Positions 1 to 10,044 of a stretch of 64,000 nt of DNA are shown here, piece after piece. Position 1 is the stretch's first letter. Every line of letters begins with the position of its first letter. Both the position numbers and the translations under genes were made by a program. The stretch lies in NCBI GenBank assembly GCA_963575745.1, contig CAUYUJ010016371.1, positions 452,524 through 516,523 on the forward strand, written 5' to 3'. The notes below the pieces were generated by a model. It was not told where the DNA came from. It made no database searches and saw only the letters and a program-made list of their open reading frames with translations. The DNA is from Prorocentrum cordatum (taxonomy: Eukaryota > Sar > Dinophyceae > Prorocentrales > Prorocentraceae).

Positions 1-445
1 CCACGATCCTCGTGAGGGGTGTGCCGAAATGGCCCGAGGCCGCCGTGCGAACCCTGCCACTGGGGTCTTCGGTGGAGCTCCCTATGGGGCCACGATCCTC
101 GTGAGGGGTGTACCGAAATGGCCCGAGGCCGCCATGCGAACCCTGCGACTGGCGCCTTCGGTGGAGCTCCCTATGGGGCCACGATCCTCGTGAAGGGTGT
201 GCCGAAATGGCCCGAGGCCGCCATGCGAACCCTTCGACTGGCGCCTTCGGTGGAGCTCCCTATGGGGCCACGATCCTCGAGAGGGGTGTGCCGAAATGGC
301 CCGAGGCTGCCATGCGAACCCTGCCACTGGAGCCTTCGGTGGAGCTCCCTATGGGGCCACGATCCTCGTAAGGGGTGTGCCGAAATGGCCCGAGGCCGCC
401 GTGCGAACCCTGCCACTGGGGCCTTCGGGGGAGCTCCCTATGGGG
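1..445 (+). repeat. 89-bp tandem satellite, five units
   Basis: Units begin at 1, 90, 179, 268 and 357, so the period is exactly 89 bp. Each unit holds the landmarks GGTGTGCCGAAATGGCCCGA and GGTGGAGCTCCCTATGGGG. Because 89 is not a multiple of three, the frame rotates from unit to unit; the long open frames on both strands come from lack of stops. Related arrays occur near 24.86-26.3 kb (77-bp period) and 60.2-60.98 kb (reverse orientation). Confidence 0.95.
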
Positions 446-582
446 CCACGAAACGATGCACTGGGTGGGTGAAACGCAGGGAGGAGGGAGGAGGAGGAGG
501 AGGAGGAGGAGGAGAGGAGACGCGGGCCACCGTCTCTTCAAAACGAGGACCCAACACCACAGCATGGTTGGGAAAAAAATCA
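446..582 (+). repeat. Terminal module of the 89-bp satellite
   Basis: The array stops and is followed by a short GGA tract and a conserved segment with GTCTCTTCAAAACGAGGACC and CAACACCACAG. The same module closes the related arrays at about 25,395-25,530 and 26,325-26,490, and appears reversed at about 60,085-60,200. The shared border shows that these arrays are one composite repeat family and not independent expansions. Confidence 0.8.
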
Positions 583-584
583 TT

Positions 585-875
585 CGAACGCCCCTGCGCG
601 CGTGCTGTCGCAACAATCTCTGGCAGCGAATGGGACGAAGTGCACACGCGCGTGTCGTCGCGCGCGCATGCCGAAGTTCTTAAACATATTCGAACGCGAG
701 AGGGTTTCAACATCGAGTGCCACGAACACAGATATAAAAAATTCCGGCGCTCGCACCCATGGGAATTCTTAAGAGAACCATCGGTTTTCCAAGATGTTCA
801 TCACATTCTGCTAAACGGGCCTCTCGCGCCGCATGTCGGACTCATTCGAACGCCCTTGCGCGCGTGCTCAGGGAA
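585..875 (+). repeat. Composite repeat C, single monomer
   Basis: One monomer of a 270-300 bp dispersed repeat. Landmarks are TTGCGCGCGTGCT-like runs after a TTCGAACGCC motif, then GAAGTGCACACGCGCG and a palindromic core built from GCGCGTCGTCGCGCGC, followed by ATGCCGAA and TTC-rich sequence. Tandem copies lie at 4.27-6.25 kb and reversed copies at 23.06-23.83 and 30.04-30.72 kb. Confidence 0.75.
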
Positions 876-1079
876 GGTGGGGCGCGATCCGTGTTAAATC
901 ACTCACTGCGTGGAGCTACCCATATGTGCATCTATTAGTATCGACCTGTCCGCCGTGAGTGTCTAGGCGCAAGAGTTTTCGAATATTCACGGGCTTGAGT
1001 GAGTATTGACCGTCTGGGAGTGAATCTGACTGCGAATGAGTGGGAGTGTGAATGATTCTCAATGTACGAGCGCGTCTCT

Positions 1080-1735
1080 GCGCATGAGCCTGGGGCCCCC
1101 TGGGGCCTCTTGAAACCTCCTGCGGCCTCCTGAAGCCTTGTGTTGCCTCCTGGGGCCTCTTGGAGCCTCCTGGAGCATCCTGGGGCACACCGGGGAGAAT
1201 TCGTGCCCCAGGAGAGGCCCAATCGATAGGAACAGACGTACACAAAACACTGCGGATTGGAGCCACAGGAGAACGGTAATCTATAGGAACACGCGTAAAA
1301 CACAAAGGGCTCGTGCCCCATGGGAGGCCCAATATATAGGAACATATGTAAAACACTTAGGATTGGATACGCAGGAATAGGACACTCTACACAGACATAC
1401 GTAAAACATTACGGATTTGTGCTCCAGGGGAAACCCAATCTATAGGAGCAGACGTACAACGCTTGGGATTGGAGCCACCCCTTTGGCCTTTTGAGGCCTC
1501 CAACTCCAAAGGCCTCTTGGAGCCTCCTGGTGCCTTCCGGGGCCTCCTGGTGCCTCCTGGCGTTTCCTGTGGTTTTTTGGGGCCTCCTGTGGCTTCCTGT
1601 GGCCTCCTGGAGCCTCTTGGGGTATCCTGTGGCCTGTTGAGTTTTCCTGTGGCCTCCTGGTGCCTCCTGGGACCTCCTGTTGCCTCCTGGAGCCGGAGCC
1701 TGCTGGAGCCTCCTGTGGCATCCTGGGAAGACTCC
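1080..1735 (+). repeat. CCTCCTGGGG tracts flanking a ~55-bp tandem repeat
   Basis: Positions 1,080-1,195 and 1,480-1,735 are degenerate decamer repeats of the type GGCCTCCTGG. Between them, at about 1,200-1,450, lie five degenerate units of 50-60 bp sharing CCCAATCTATAGGAAC and CGTAAAACAC. Open frames through here are Pro/Gly/Ser-rich artefacts. Positions 880-1,080 hold nothing I can name. Confidence 0.8.
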
Positions 1736-2060
1736 GTGCCCACGTGTCCGTCCACCGAAACAGGCAAACCGATCGAGACGTCCTTAAAAAAATTCTGTCC
1801 CCGCCTTGGGGGTGAAAGCGAACGCCTCGCTCGAGACGTCCTGCAAATCTGCTCCGAGAGCGACGACTGGTACGGCACCGCCGCATCCCTGCCGCTTTGG
1901 CGCGCGAGCAGAAGCCGTGCAATACCCCCTGGCGGCTTCCCCTTGGAGGTGCTGAAATCTGCGCCTCGCTCGAGACATCCTCATCATCTCTGCTGGGCGC
2001 AGACGAGCCTGGCTTCCAAAGGAAGCAAACCGCTCGAGACATCCTCGCCATCGTCGTCAT
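1730..2060 (+). repeat. Four spaced CTCGAGAC-TCCT motifs
   Basis: A motif close to GCTCGAGACATCCTC recurs near 1,770, 1,829, 1,968 and 2,033, separated by unrelated sequence. The same motif, with T at the variable base, occurs twice inside the N-terminal coding region of the retrotransposon at about 52,989 and 53,040. No gene is supported here, and 2,060-2,370 shows nothing recognisable. Confidence 0.5.
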
Positions 2061-2374
2061 CATTCGGTAGTATCATAAGTCTGAATGCGTCATCGTACTG
2101 CGAGGAGGATGGGGAAGAGAGGGAGGAGGTGAGGAGGCCCGCGCGGTCAGAACAATTACGCTACCGAAGAACCTCACATAATTATACTATGTTTGGCGTG
2201 GTGATACCTGGCGTGAAACTTGCGAGAATGATGCATGTGCCCGTTGTTTCGCCGATACCGTTGGTGGCGCCGGTCAACCCTTGAGGGCCTGAGTGCCCTG
2301 AGGGGGTCCAGGAAGGGCGAAGGCCTGGGCGTTACTGGCTAACCGCCACTTTGCCTCAATTTGACCCCACCAGC

Positions 2375-3110
2375 TGGCCGGACCTTCCACGTCGCGCAAA
2401 GAGTCGATGCCGCGCTCAGAGACCACCTTCTGTGGAGTCGAGGATGTGACACGCCTGCCACGCTTTGCGAACCCGAAACGGATAGAGTTCCGACCGCCAG
2501 CGCGCCCCGTGTGGTGTCGCGGATGTGCCGCGCCTGCCACGCTTTGCGAACCCGAAACGGTATAGCGCTCCCAACCACAACGCGCCTCCCCTGGTGTCAA
2601 CGAAGTGCCAAGCCTGCCCCGCTGTGCGAGCCCGAAACGGATAGCACTCCCAGCGCCAGCGCGCCCTTTGTGGCGTCGCGGGAGTGCCACGCCTGCCACG
2701 CTGTGCGAACCCGAAGCGGATAGCGCTTGCCCTCAGCTCACCCTGTGTGGTGTCGCGGATGTGCCACGCCTTGCACGACCTGCGAGCCCGTAGCAGCTAA
2801 TGGCTAACGCCCCCATCCATTGCGCTCCCCCTGTGGTGTCAACGAAATGCCAAACCTGGCACGCTTCGCGAGCCCGGAACCTATAGCGCTCCCAGCGCCA
2901 GCGCACGCACTGTGGTGCCGGGGAACTGCCACGCCTGCCACGCTTTGCGGGCCCGAAACGGATAGCGCCCCCACCCTGGTGTCAACGAAGTGCCAAGCCT
3001 GCCATGCTGTGCGAGCCGGAAACGGCTAGCGCTCCCAGCGCTAGCGCGCCATTTGTGGTGTCGAAGAAGTGCAACGCTTGCAACGCTTTGCGAGCCCGGC
3101 ACGCGTGTGT
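2375..3110 (+). repeat. 79-bp tandem satellite
   Basis: Landmark GCCTGCCACGCTTTGCGA recurs near 2,452, 2,532, 2,612 and 2,691, then in more diverged units to about 3,110, giving a period near 79 bp. A companion block, GAACCCGAAACGGATAGCG, follows in most units. Open frames through the array are artefacts. Confidence 0.9.
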
Positions 3111-3540
3111 TGCATGCCTCTGGTGCGTGTGATGTGTCATGAGGAGGTTTGTATTTGCGCGTGTCCACACGTAGTGTGTGTATGTCGAACGTGGAGGTGG
3201 GGTGACGAGTCGAAGTAAGGATGGGTGAACGGGGGAGGCGGGCGAACGCGGGTGCGACGCGGGTGGGAAGAAACAGAAAAACCCACTAAACACGTGGGGG
3301 AAAAAAACCGAACCCCAAGCCCACACGCGTGACGCTTCCTGACGGCCACCGCGTCTCATCGCCACCTCTGCCACACTTTCCGAGCCTGGACGGTATGAAG
3401 GCCGCGCTCAAGAAGCAGGGGGAATGGGGGGAGGGGGAAGGAGAAGGAGAGGGGGGAGGAGGCAACGCGGGTGCGACGCGGGTAGGGGGAAAAAACAGGT
3501 AGGGAAAAAACAAGCCCCCATCCTTTGGATACGGGGGGTA
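3110..3540. other. No gene supported; GA-rich and G-rich sequence
   Basis: The stretch contains short purine tracts and a duplicated CGGGTGCGACGCGGGT-like segment (near 3,250 and 3,466). I see no splice-flanked coding segment or known family. Confidence 0.6.
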
Positions 3541-4015
3541 CAACGCGTGCCAATCTCGCGCGTCGGCCGCGCGCGCATGTCGAACGCCTGGAGAAACCTC
3601 CATCGCCGACGCGAGGGCGTCGTCATCGTTTTCGGCGGGCGTGATCAACATCGGCGCTGGTATTGGCCTTGCCGTCGACATCGCCACGATCATCACCATC
3701 GTTATTTGTTATAAACGTGTTCACCATTGTCGGTGTCGCCATCATACCGCGCCCGCCCAACTCACCGTCTCGCACTGAAGCGCCCGCTGGGAAATGCTCA
3801 GCGGTCAGCGCCACCGCGGCCGCGTCGGTCGCGCAAAACTAGCTGGCCGCTGTCCGCGCGAGCATGCGCGGGCTAGCGCGGCCGCAGAGACGCACAAGCC
3901 AACGCCAAGCACTTATCGCAATCGTCGCCACATGAGTTTGCAAACCAAGTTGCGGGCTGGTGGGTGGGATGTTTGCAGGAACGTGGAGTCTGTCAACTCG
4001 TTCAGATAAAATCAA
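3540..4015 (+). repeat. Composite repeat C, linker module
   Basis: From the left, this copy carries ACGCGAGGGCGTCGTCAT, then GCCATCATACCGCGCCCGCC, then the border CAAGTTGCGGGCTGGTGG followed by GGATGTTTGCAGGAACG. The same border recurs at about 5,500-5,545 and 6,808-6,860, and reversed near 24,020-24,090, 29,680-29,720 and 31,110-31,150. At 4,010-4,110 the flank contains degenerate TGCACCACATGG-type repeats. Confidence 0.75.
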
Positions 4016-4264
4016 ATAAACCGTATCGAATGCACCACATGGTGTTCGCAACCCATATTGCACCGCATCGGGCGCACAGCATCTAGCGCACCAAATAAAT
4101 CATCATTTCTAAACAGGAGGTAAGTTCTACCCCCCCTCCCCCCCCGGCCTAAAAATTCCCCGCTTCGTTTTTCAATGTACAGACGGTTGTGCCCCATGGT
4201 CCATGCTAAATCTGAATCTGCACTATCCCAGGGGGGGCCGGTATTGCCCCCCCCCGCCATCCCG

Positions 4265-4925
4265 TGCAACACTATTGTTGCAAACATATGACGACATGCG
4301 CACGCGTGCGTTGTCGCGCGCGCGTGTCGGAATCCTTCAAAAAGCTCGGTTTCGGAAGGGTTTCAAAATCGAGCGTCCGAGAAACAGATAAAAGCACATG
4401 GACTCGCAATACGGATTGTCAACACAAGCGTGCGCGCGCTCTTGCGAATTCTTACGAAAACCATCGGCTTTCAACATGATCGTAACATGCTGCCAAACAG
4501 GCTTCGCGCGCGCATGCTGGAATCATTCGAACGCCTTTGCGCGCAGGCCTTCGCGAGAATTCCTTGCAGAAAATTAAACGAAGTGCACACGCGCGCGTCG
4601 TCGCGCGCACATGACGGCATCCTTCAAAAAAAACCATTGGTTTCGGAAGAAGTTCGAAACCTACTGTCCCAAGAACAAATAAAAGCACATGGTTTCGCAA
4701 CACGGATTGCCAAAAAACGTGCGCGCTCTTGCAATTATTTTTTGTTGAGAAAGCCATGCGTCTTTCAAATTTCAAGAACATGCTACCAAACGAGCTTCGC
4801 GCGCGCATGTCGAAATCGTTCGAACGCCCTGGCGCGCGTGCTGGGGTGGCACGATCCGCGTCGAACAAAAACCATGCGAGCCACTTTCGCACGTCTGCCG
4901 CGCGCGCATTTTGAATTCCTTCGAA
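4265..4925 (+). repeat. Composite repeat C, tandem monomers
   Basis: At least two monomers of about 290 bp, with palindromic GCGCG-TCGTCG-type cores near 4,310 and 4,600. Shared blocks are TTCGGAAG..TTTCAAAATCGA, AAAAGCACATGG.TTCGCAA, and TTCGAACGCC.TTGCGCGC. The same monomer appears at 585-875 and 5,735-6,250 (forward) and at 23.06-23.83 and 30.04-30.72 kb (reversed). Confidence 0.8.
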
Positions 4926-5119
4926 AACCTTCATCACCGACGCGAAGACGCCGTCATGGTCGTCGGCGTGATCAACCTGTTTTTTTCTCGTCGTCACGTC
5001 CTCGTCCTCTTTGGAGTCGTGGTCGTTTCCGTCGTCGTTGTCGCCGTGGTCGTCCTTTCTCCTCCCTCGTCGTCGTCGTCCGTTGTCGGCGTCTCGTCGT
5101 CGTCCCTCCTATTTCGTCG

Positions 5120-5157
<38 letters not shown>

Positions 5158-5545
5158 TTCGTCGTCTTCGTCGTCGTCGTCGGCGTTGTCGTCGTCGTCG
5201 GCGTCGTCGTCGTCGGCGTCGTCGTCGTCGGCGTCATTGTCGTCGTCGTCGTCGTCGTCATCGGCGTCGGCGTCGTCGTCGTCGGTGTCATCGTCGTCGT
5301 CGTCGTCGTTGTCGTCGGCGTCGGCGTCGTCATCGTCGTCGTCGTCATCGTCGTCGTCGTTGTCGTCGTCGTCGTCGGTGTCGTCGTAGTCGTCGTCGGC
5401 GTTGTCGGCGTCGGCGTCGTCGCTGTCGTCGTCGGCGTCGGTGTAGTTGCCAAGTGCCATTTGGCACCTACCGTCACGGTCTTAAGAGGTCGTGCGACCA
5501 AGTTGCGGGTGGGAGAGTGGGATGTTTGCAGGAGCAGTGGAGAAG
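4925..5545 (+). repeat. Linker module with expanded (TCG)n microsatellite
   Basis: This linker copy has the same left block as the one at 3.54 kb (ACGCGAAGACGCCGTCAT) and ends in the same CAAGTTGCGGGTGGGAGAG border. About 340 bp of imperfect TCG triplets, at 5,108-5,445, occupy its middle. Its frames give poly-Ser, poly-Val/Arg or poly-Asp depending on frame and strand and are not genes. Confidence 0.85.
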
Positions 5546-5734
5546 ACAGCATCGAGACAGTCAAAATATAATCTCCTTTCTAAAAAGAGAATAGACTCTC
5601 TACCCCCCCCCGGCGTTATCGGTCCCCGTTTCGGGTATGTAAATCACATATGATTCTGACCACATGTCCATCCTAAGTATGAAATCGCAATGTCCCAGGC
5701 CAGCAGGTATCCCCCCCCTGAGGCTCCCGTGTAA

Positions 5735-6250
5735 AAAAACATTATTCGGTGACAATTTTTGGTTCTACCATAGCACTTGTTCGCGACCCCCTTGCAAAAA
5801 ATATGACGAAGTGCACACGCGCGCGTCGTCGCGCGCGCATGCCGAAATCCTTCAAAAACCTTCGGTACCGGAAGGATTTCGCAATCGAGTTTCCAACAAA
5901 ACATACAAAAAAACTGGGTTTCGCAACACTGATTTGCTAAGACAGCTTCCGCACGAGCTCTTGCGAAATCTTAAGAAAACCATAGGTTTTTTCAAGATTT
6001 TCACAGAATGCTACTAAACGGGCTGGGCGCGCGCATGTCGAAATCTGTCGAGGGCCCTTGCGCGTGTGCCGTCGAGAGGATCCTCTGCAACAAAAGAGGA
6101 CGAAGTGCAGACGCGCGCGTCGTCGCGCGCGTATGCCGAAAACCTTCAAAACCCATCGGTTTCGGAAGGATTTCAAAATCGTGTGCCCAAAGAACATACA
6201 AAAACACAACGTTTCGCAACACGGATTTTCAACAAAAGCGTGCGCGCGCT
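5735..6250 (+). repeat. Composite repeat C, two monomers
   Basis: Palindromic cores lie near 5,820 and 6,115, spaced 297 bp. The stretch before it (5,590-5,735) carries a C-run and a CATGTCCATCCTAAGTATGA segment also seen reversed near 23.9 kb, so the full composite unit is longer than the monomer. Confidence 0.75.
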
Positions 6251-6472
6251 CTTTCTTCGTCGTCGTCGTCGTCGTCGCCGTCCTCCCTCCTCCCGCGTCG
6301 TCGTTGTCGTCGCCTACGTCGTCCTCTGTCTGTCCTCGTGTTCGTCGTCGTCGTCCTCTTTGGCGTCGTGGTCGTTTCCGTCGTCGTTGTCGCCGTGGTC
6401 GTCCTTCCTCCTCCTCCCTCGTCGTCGTCGTCGTCCGTCGTCGGCGTCTCGTCGTCGTCCCTCCTATTTCGT

Positions 6473-6506
<34 letters not shown>

Positions 6507-6870
6507 GTCGTCTTCCCTCCTCCCTCGTCGTTGTCGTCGTCGGCGTCACCGTCCTTCCTCCTGCTTCGTCGTTCGCGTCGTCGCCGTCCTCCCTTCTCCC
6601 TCGTCGGTGTCGTCATTGTCGTCGTTGTCGTCGTTGTCGCCGTCGTCGTCCCTCCTCCTCCCTCGTCGTCGTCTTCGTTGGCGTCGTCGTCGTCTTCGTC
6701 GTCGTCGGCGTCGGCGTCGTTGTCGTCGTCGAAGTCGTCGGAGACGTCATCGGTGTCGTCGTAGTCGTAGTCGTTGTCGTCGGTGTCGTCGTAGTCGGTC
6801 TGAAGAGGTTTTGCAAACCAAGTTGCGGGTGGGTGGGTGGGCTGTTTGCAAGAGCGTGGGATGTGCCAAA
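6250..6870 (+). repeat. (TCG)n-expanded linker module
   Basis: Imperfect TCG/CTCCTC triplets run from about 6,250 to 6,800, ending in the CAAGTTGCGGGTGGGTGG border and TGTTTGCAAGAGCG. The block matches the 4.9-5.5 kb copy in order and orientation. Confidence 0.8.
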
Positions 6871-7080
6871 TCATAAGTAAAAATCATTTACACTACGTAG
6901 ATTGCGCCGAATATATTCCTCAACATAGATTGCAACGCATAGCTTGCACCACCGCCTGCCTGCACACAGCAGATTGGTCCGCATGTGTCGCACTACGCGC
7001 ATAGCAAAACCTAGAGTGTCCAAGGTTTACGGCACCACATAGATTGCACAACGTAGCTTGCTAGAAAAACTGCGTTTTGA
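6870..7080 (+). repeat. Degenerate ~30-bp CACCACGTAG-type repeats
   Basis: Short, decayed units such as CACTACGTAGATTGCGCC and CACCACATAGATTGCAC recur. Similar tracts flank other composite-repeat copies at 4,010-4,110, 22,320-22,400, 22,590-22,760 and 30,840-31,070. Confidence 0.55.
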
Positions 7081-8464
7081 ACCCGCCCACGTTGGCGAAC
7101 ATTCCATATACGTATATGTGCATGTATAGATATTGCGGATTCTGGCAACACTGAACCAAACGATGCTATCATCTCTCGGGAAACCACTGCTTACTCCCGC
7201 CGCCTTCCTCTAGCCTTCCGCCGGCTTCCGCCCGCGGAGGCGGCCTTCTGCCGACCTTCCGCCGAGGAAGAGATGGCAACTCCTTCGACCCTCGAAAGCA
7301 AGGCCCCTTCTGGAACCTGCCCAGGCGGTACTGCCAACAAACAGCCGCCACCAAGCATATACTGCATATAAATGATCTGAGCGCACACGCCGCCCCTGGG
7401 GGGAGGGGGCCGACGCACACAACGCACTGGCATGTTCGGGCCATGCCGATCTCCTCCCACTCCTTCGCCCCTGCTCTGTAGCACTGTCGCACTAACTACT
7501 GCGCCCGGGCAAGCCCTGAAGCGCATGCCTGATCCGGGACTCACACACCCAACATCTTTTCGACAAGGTCGCCCCTGCCTCCGTGCCTTCTCCCCCTCCA
7601 CCTCGTGGCTCCTGGCCGATGGCCCTCTGGCGTCTGGGTCAGGCGCAGCCGCGCCCAACCCCGGCGGTGCCTGGCCACCCAGGGAGGGCGCTGCTCTCCA
7701 CAGATGTCCACGGTGGAGCGCGAAAGGGAACGACGGGGAACGGCGGAAACGACGGTGCGCGAGACTCCCTTGGTGGGGACACGACGGAGAGCGGGGTAGC
7801 GCTGCTGCCGAAACGCAGCTGGCGGGAGCTGGCCAGGCAGCCCGCCACCTCCGAGGAGACCGGGTAGCCCCCGAGAGCCCCGCCGGACAAGCCGTCGGCC
7901 AGCCCTCGGCCTAGCCCATCAACCTCATCATGCTCAGATCGCCGGCGTCATGATTTTGTCCACTGTGTCGCCCCCCAGAGGTCTCGACCCGTGCCCCCGA
8001 GACCTCACTTCAATCCTGAGATGTGGACGCCCGAAGTGGGTACGGAAAAAACGGGTACGGTGCCCAACAGCAAATGTTGTCCCAAACCAACAGCGGCGGC
8101 TGCTGGGCAGGCGGCCTCCTGTCTCAGATGGACACAGGCCCGCGGCGGCGCGGACAGCGAGCCCTGCTCGAACTGAGCAGGAGCTGCTGTTGGGCGTTGT
8201 ACCCATTGTTTCCGTACCCACGTCGGCCTTCCCGATGAGAACTCGTCGACGGTCCCGAGGCCCGGCGAGGGCCCCCAAAAGGCCGACAACGACGGAAAGC
8301 CTCCCGCGGAGCAGCGCGGAGCTTCTGGGGATGCGACCCTGCAGGACCCCACGGCTTGCACCCCGGGTCGGCAAGCAGAGCGGACCTGTCCTGCCGGTGG
8401 AGGCCTTGTTGGAAATCTGGGGGGAACAGCAGCTAACTACCTTGATACCCTCCCGTTGTGTTGG
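7080..8464. other. No gene supported; one truncated repeat D
   Basis: Open frames on both strands have no recognisable domain. Positions 7,945-8,015 match the start of dispersed repeat D (best copy 39,139-39,300): CGTCATGATTT followed by a CCCCCAGAGGTC block and ATCCTGAG. Positions 8,205-8,300 weakly resemble its interior. Confidence 0.5.
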
Positions 8465-8613
8465 GTCGAGCCCGGCCCCCCCCACAGGGGCATGTTGGGC
8501 GAAGGCAGAACCATGTCCGAAACAGATTCCAGAGATGCTCCATAAGAGTCGGAAGTCGTCCCCTGGCTATTTTTCCTCACTGCTGACCGTCCCTGTGGAG
8601 GGACAGGCCCGAC
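8465..8613. mobile_element. Family A inverted-repeat element, copy A1 (MITE-like)
   Basis: The left end, GTCGAGCCCGG followed by a C-run and CACAGGGG, pairs with the reverse complement of the right end (GTCCCTGTGGAGGGACAGGC). Size is about 150 bp with no coding capacity. Three further copies share the terminal GTCGGGC and the inner CCTCCTGTAGAGGGACA at 9,428-9,578, 9,846-10,000 and 38,373-38,543. Confidence 0.7.
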
Positions 8614-8812
8614 CTGACCGTTGCGGACCGAAGAACCTCCCGCCGCGATTCTCTCGGAACTCGGCGGGGCCCGGCGGCGCCCGGCCCGAGACGCGCGAGC
8701 GCCGGGCCCGACGGGCGCGCCCCGTCGCCGCGCGCGGCAGCCCGCCACCGACCAAACGGTGGGGCGCGGCAGCGGAACGCCCGAGACCGCCGGTCGCGAC
8801 CCACACATTTGG

Positions 8813-9029
8813 GTACGGTAGGTTCGTGCGGCGTCGGCGCGCGCAAAGGTTCTTGACACCGCATCGATCGTTCAACCTTGAATCGATCGCGACCCCGATC
8901 GTTCAAGGTTGAATTCCGTCGGGCCCAATGGCGTTATCGTGTCCCTCGGTGCTTCCGCGTCACAGAATTCAACCTTGAACGCCTGCGCCGGCGTCGCCGG
9001 CGCGCCAACGCCGCGCGAACCTACCGTAC
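8813..9029. mobile_element. Element G: 217-bp inverted-repeat element
   Basis: The arms are about 32 bp. The left arm begins GTACGGTAGGTTCGTGCGGC and the reverse complement of the right arm begins GTACGGTAGGTTCGCGCGGC; both continue into a CGGCGCGC-type stretch. The interior carries further inverted TTCAACCTTGAA segments (near 8,872, 8,903 and 8,968). No transposase is encoded, so it would be non-autonomous. I did not find a convincing target-site duplication. Confidence 0.75.
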
Positions 9030-9062
9030 ACGTCGGTCGGGAGAAGCATGTTTCCACAAACA

Positions 9063-9424
9063 AAAATAGGGAGGTGGAGAAAGCAGAGATTGGACTCGGG
9101 CCCGCCCAGGAAACAACAAGCCACAGCAGAGGCGGATCGATTCTTGAAGTAATGAGGAAGGCGCTGGAAGCGGATTGGGGTAGTATGGATCCCCAGGACT
9201 ACCCACTTTCAACGGCACTCGTGTCACTTAGCATGGGGGAAGCGGGTCCTGAGGAAAACGGGTCGGTCCTGGAACATGGGGCCTGCCCCCAGGGCGAGAT
9301 CTTCATCCCGAGTCGCTTTCTGACAGCTGAGCGGGCGCATGGAGGACCCCGAGGAACCCGAGAACGGCGGCAAACCTCAGGACCCGGTTCCCTCAGGACC
9401 CGCTTCCCCCATGGCGGCTAACGA
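9063..9424 (+). other. Open segment with codon-like composition, function unknown
   Basis: Between element G and element A2 there is an open plus-strand frame to a stop at 9,421. It starts in Lys/Glu-rich residues and has plausible mixed amino-acid use over its first 70 codons (for example SILEVMRKALEADWG). I recognise no family. The last third resembles dispersed repeat D on the nucleotide level. It could be an exon or chance, and there is no supporting domain. Confidence 0.2.
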
Positions 9425-9427
9425 TAG

Positions 9428-9578
9428 GTCGGGCATGTCCCCCTACAGGCGGATTCTAGACGAAAATCAAGAATATTAAAACCATAAACCAAAATTGATC
9501 AAAATGGAAAAGGAAAATCGTCGCCATGCGATTTTTGACTATGTAAAAACATTCCTCCTGTAGAGGGACATGCCCGAC
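9428..9578. mobile_element. Family A inverted-repeat element, copy A2
   Basis: The left end, GTCGGGCATGTCCCCCTACA, matches the reverse complement of the right end (GTCGGGCATGTCCCTCTACA) with one mismatch over 20 bp; similarity continues to GGCGGA / GGAGGA. The AT-richer interior is non-coding. Its right border touches the end of the candidate last LRR exon: the in-frame TAA (minus strand, 9,581-9,579) lies in the flanking TTAAGG at the element edge. Confidence 0.85.
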
Positions 9579-9840
9579 TTAAGGCTGACGCGTGATCTGG
9601 GCTCCCCCCCGCCGGCCAGGGCCTTGCAGCAGCAACTGCGCCAGGCCGGGGTCCCTCGCCAGCAGCCCGCCCAGCAGCGCCAGCGCGCCCGCGGCCGGCC
9701 CCTCGCGGATCTGCGCGCGGCCGCGGCGCAGTGGCGTGCCCGCCTGCGCGGCCGCCGGCGCCTGCGAGAGCCGCAGCAGCAGGACCAGCTCGTAGTACAG
9801 GGCGAGGCGGCGGCCACGGCGCCGGTTCCTGTCGCATAGC
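9579..9840 (-). CDS. LRR protein, candidate last exon
   Basis: Minus-strand frame beginning LCDRNRRRGRRLALYYELVL and ending in a TAA at 9,581-9,579. Its first 14 or so residues duplicate, with few changes, the end of the upstream LRR exon (LCDRSRRRGRRLA). If the 204 bp at 10,044-9,841 are removed as an intron (GC...AG borders, or GA...AG six or so codons' length further in), the two exons join in frame and only one copy of the duplicated segment is kept. The segment is Leu/Ala/Arg-rich with a hydrophobic helix (LYYELVLLLRL) and no LRR of its own, as expected for a C-terminal cap. Splicing is inferred from frame continuity only. Confidence 0.55.
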
Positions 9841-9845
9841 CTTAG

Positions 9846-10000
9846 GTCAGGCATGTCCTCCTACCATCGGATTTCGGGTGAAAAACTCAAAGGAGTCACA
9901 ATTTTTTTACAACGCATTCAAACATAGTGAGGAAAACACCGTCCCCAAATTACACTTTTACTATTTTTGAACATTCCTCCTGCCAATGGACGTGCCTGAC
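9846..10000. mobile_element. Family A element A3, inside the LRR gene
   Basis: The left end, GTCAGGCATGTCCTCCTACC, pairs with the reverse complement of the right end (GTCAGGCACGTCCATTGGCA). Size is 155 bp, non-coding and AT-richer than its surroundings. It is bracketed by two direct copies of about 36 bp of LRR coding sequence (about 9,803-9,840 and 10,005-10,044). That duplication is far longer than usual transposon target duplications and allows the element to be treated as an intron. Confidence 0.8.
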
Positions 10001-10044
10001 TTGAGGCGAGGCGGCGGCCACGGCGGCGGCTCCTGTCGCACAGC

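Noticed and set aside
19-897. 292-codon open frame at the window start
   Set aside because: It runs through the 89-bp satellite; the frame rotates each unit and all three frames are similarly open. No protein signal.
4430-5594. Ser-, Arg-, Val- or Asp-rich frames around 5 kb
   Set aside because: Translations of a (TCG)n tract, open in several frames and both strands.
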